Shown here in pieces: positions 63,104-64,000 of a stretch of DNA of 64,000 bases. The position numbers and the translations under genes were made by a program. The notes under the pieces are model-generated. The model had not been told where the DNA came from. It did not search any database and was given only the letters and a program-made list of their open reading frames with translations. The DNA comes from Conchocele bisecta (Eukaryota; Mollusca; Bivalvia; Lucinida; Thyasiridae): positions 123,122,569 to 123,186,568 of the forward strand of contig CM055266.1 in the NCBI GenBank assembly GCA_029237695.1. The letters are read 5' to 3'. Numbering within the stretch: position 1 is the first letter of the stretch; every line of letters begins with the position of its first letter.

Positions 63104-63651
63104 AAACGAGGTAACAGTTGGCCGCTGTAAGGCTCGTCATTGAGTTTATATTAAGTACAATAGCCCGGCTCTGGTATATTCTCCTTTATCGCATCACGGG
63201 TTTTCGCCGATATTGATTAAAAAAATTGCGTCCAAAGTTAGTAAATTGCGTCGAAAGTTAACATATGCCCCCCCCCCCCCATACCCCTCGGCTCGTTTAC
63301 ATACCTAACAGTGCAGACAGGCCTCAAACGAGATGGGCGGACTTATCTGGGACAACACGGCGGTCGATTACACGGGCCTGAGAAAATTACGGCACTAACA
63401 GCACAAGTATATAGTTGCCCTCTTAACATATCAGGACGCACGACTAGAATCTGCTGGTTTTCATAGTGTCAGTAGGCCTACTTCAGTGGCTGGATGGTGT
63501 CACCGAAATCGTCAGGAAACGCATTTTGAGCCGGCCGCGTGTGTCAGTAACTATTTGCTGACCGACTACAAATGCCAAAAAACGTCAATAAGCCCCATTT
63601 TGTCGACTGTCTTACATTTGTACAATGGACCTCTCTATTGTGTCTTAGGGA
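63104..63651. other. unassigned sequence with a poly-C run
   Basis: A C-homopolymer of about 13 lies at 63268-63281. Otherwise nothing recognised. Confidence 0.35.
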
Positions 63652-63724
63652 GGAAATAACCCGAACTGTCCGTCTGTAACGTAGGTTAGTCGCCCTGCGT
63701 TACAGACAGAAAGTTCGAGTTATT
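63652..63724. repeat. hairpin
   Basis: AATAACCCGAACTGTCCGTC pairs with the reverse arm ending GTTCGAGTTATT; inner GTCTGTAACG/CGTTACAGAC. A degraded relative lies near 40310-40370. Confidence 0.8.
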
Positions 63725-63730
63725 CTGGTA

Positions 63731-63948
63731 CAGTGGAACATCTCTAAACCGGACACCCTGGGAGGTGCCCATGGTGTCCGGTTTAGAGAGGTTCCACTGT
63801 AAAACATACATATGACTACTTCATGACACGCGCGGGTGCTTTGCGATCACGAACATACATTATCATCGGAGATGAATGGCAATGAACCCGATCAGAATTG
63901 AGCAGAACTAACATTTATCCGTGTCCGGTTTAGAGAGTTTCGACTATA
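63731..63948. mobile_element. family F element with third end
   Basis: CAGTGGAACATCTCTAAACC and hairpin to GAGAGGTTCCACTG at 63799, with TA on both sides, then a further GTGTCCGGTTTAGAGAGTTT at 63921, giving the same short-plus-long layout as at 10494. Confidence 0.7.
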
Positions 63949-63989
63949 TATGCTTATTACAGGTAATATTTGTGTGTGTTGTGTATATG

Positions 63990-64000
63990 TACGGAAGCCC
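63990..64000 (+). mobile_element. start of a TACGGAAGCC fold-back at the window edge
   Basis: The last 11 bases, TACGGAAGCCC, equal the terminus of the element at 7274. The rest lies outside the window. Confidence 0.5.

Overview
The window reads as non-coding DNA from a repeat-rich animal genome, most likely a bivalve mollusc. This rests on very many short fold-back elements (including the GATCAGACTGTGC hairpin family that I associate from memory with clam-like genomes), a tRNA-derived SINE, spliceosomal splice signals, and the absence of operons or closely packed genes. The species cannot be named from the sequence.

Layout. Most of the window is a mosaic of non-autonomous DNA elements with inverted-repeat ends. 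Letters used below: A (termini GTGGCTGTGACTGGAG, core GATCAGACTGTGC hairpin), B (GGGCCCGTTTCACTAAAC), C (CAAGGTG.ATGATCACGTGG, 5-bp target duplications), D (TACGGA..GCC, 6-bp duplications), E (TAGTAACCGGCGCAAG hairpin), F (AACCTCTCTAAACCGG, pogo/Tigger-like, TA duplications), G (TCTGAGCCTGAGCTG hairpin), H (TTAA-flanked, piggyBac-like), J (CACAGGTGGAAGACTCGG, 8-bp duplications), K (GACACGCCATGTGATT), L (GCAAAGTATACTTT), M (double-hairpin module ending CCCGTCAACAC), N (TATAATTCCAGCAC), P (GATAACTAGCTACGATC), Q (AACCTCTCTACAAC).

1-4 kb: C, H and a 1.8-kb D element whose arms carry a GGGGCAC minisatellite. 4-14 kb: scattered A, N, G, C, E, F. 14.4-16 kb: a 1.17-kb J fold-back inserted into an A element that abuts a K element. 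16.4 kb: a tRNA-derived SINE. 17-24.9 kb: nested N, P, B, G, K, A and a probable host-gene exon at 23.44 kb. 24.96-32.84 kb: the most striking object, a 7.9-kb fold-back whose two arms are head-to-head arrays of a 76-bp repeat, bounded by an 11-bp target duplication. 33-45 kb: more small elements and a likely terminal exon on the minus strand at 43.05-43.31 kb. 45.45-46.85 kb: a palindromic array built from CAGCTG/CAGGTG motifs. 48.66-50.73 kb: a retrotransposon remnant with an intact zinc-knuckle (Gag-like) ORF followed directly by broken integrase sequence. 51-64 kb: further fold-back elements and a tRNA-like relic.

No complete host gene is visible. The only long ORF with a recognisable protein motif is the retrotransposon one; most other ORFs are repeats read in frame. 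Coordinates of element edges are read by eye and are usually good to a few bases where both termini are visible, less so for fragments.
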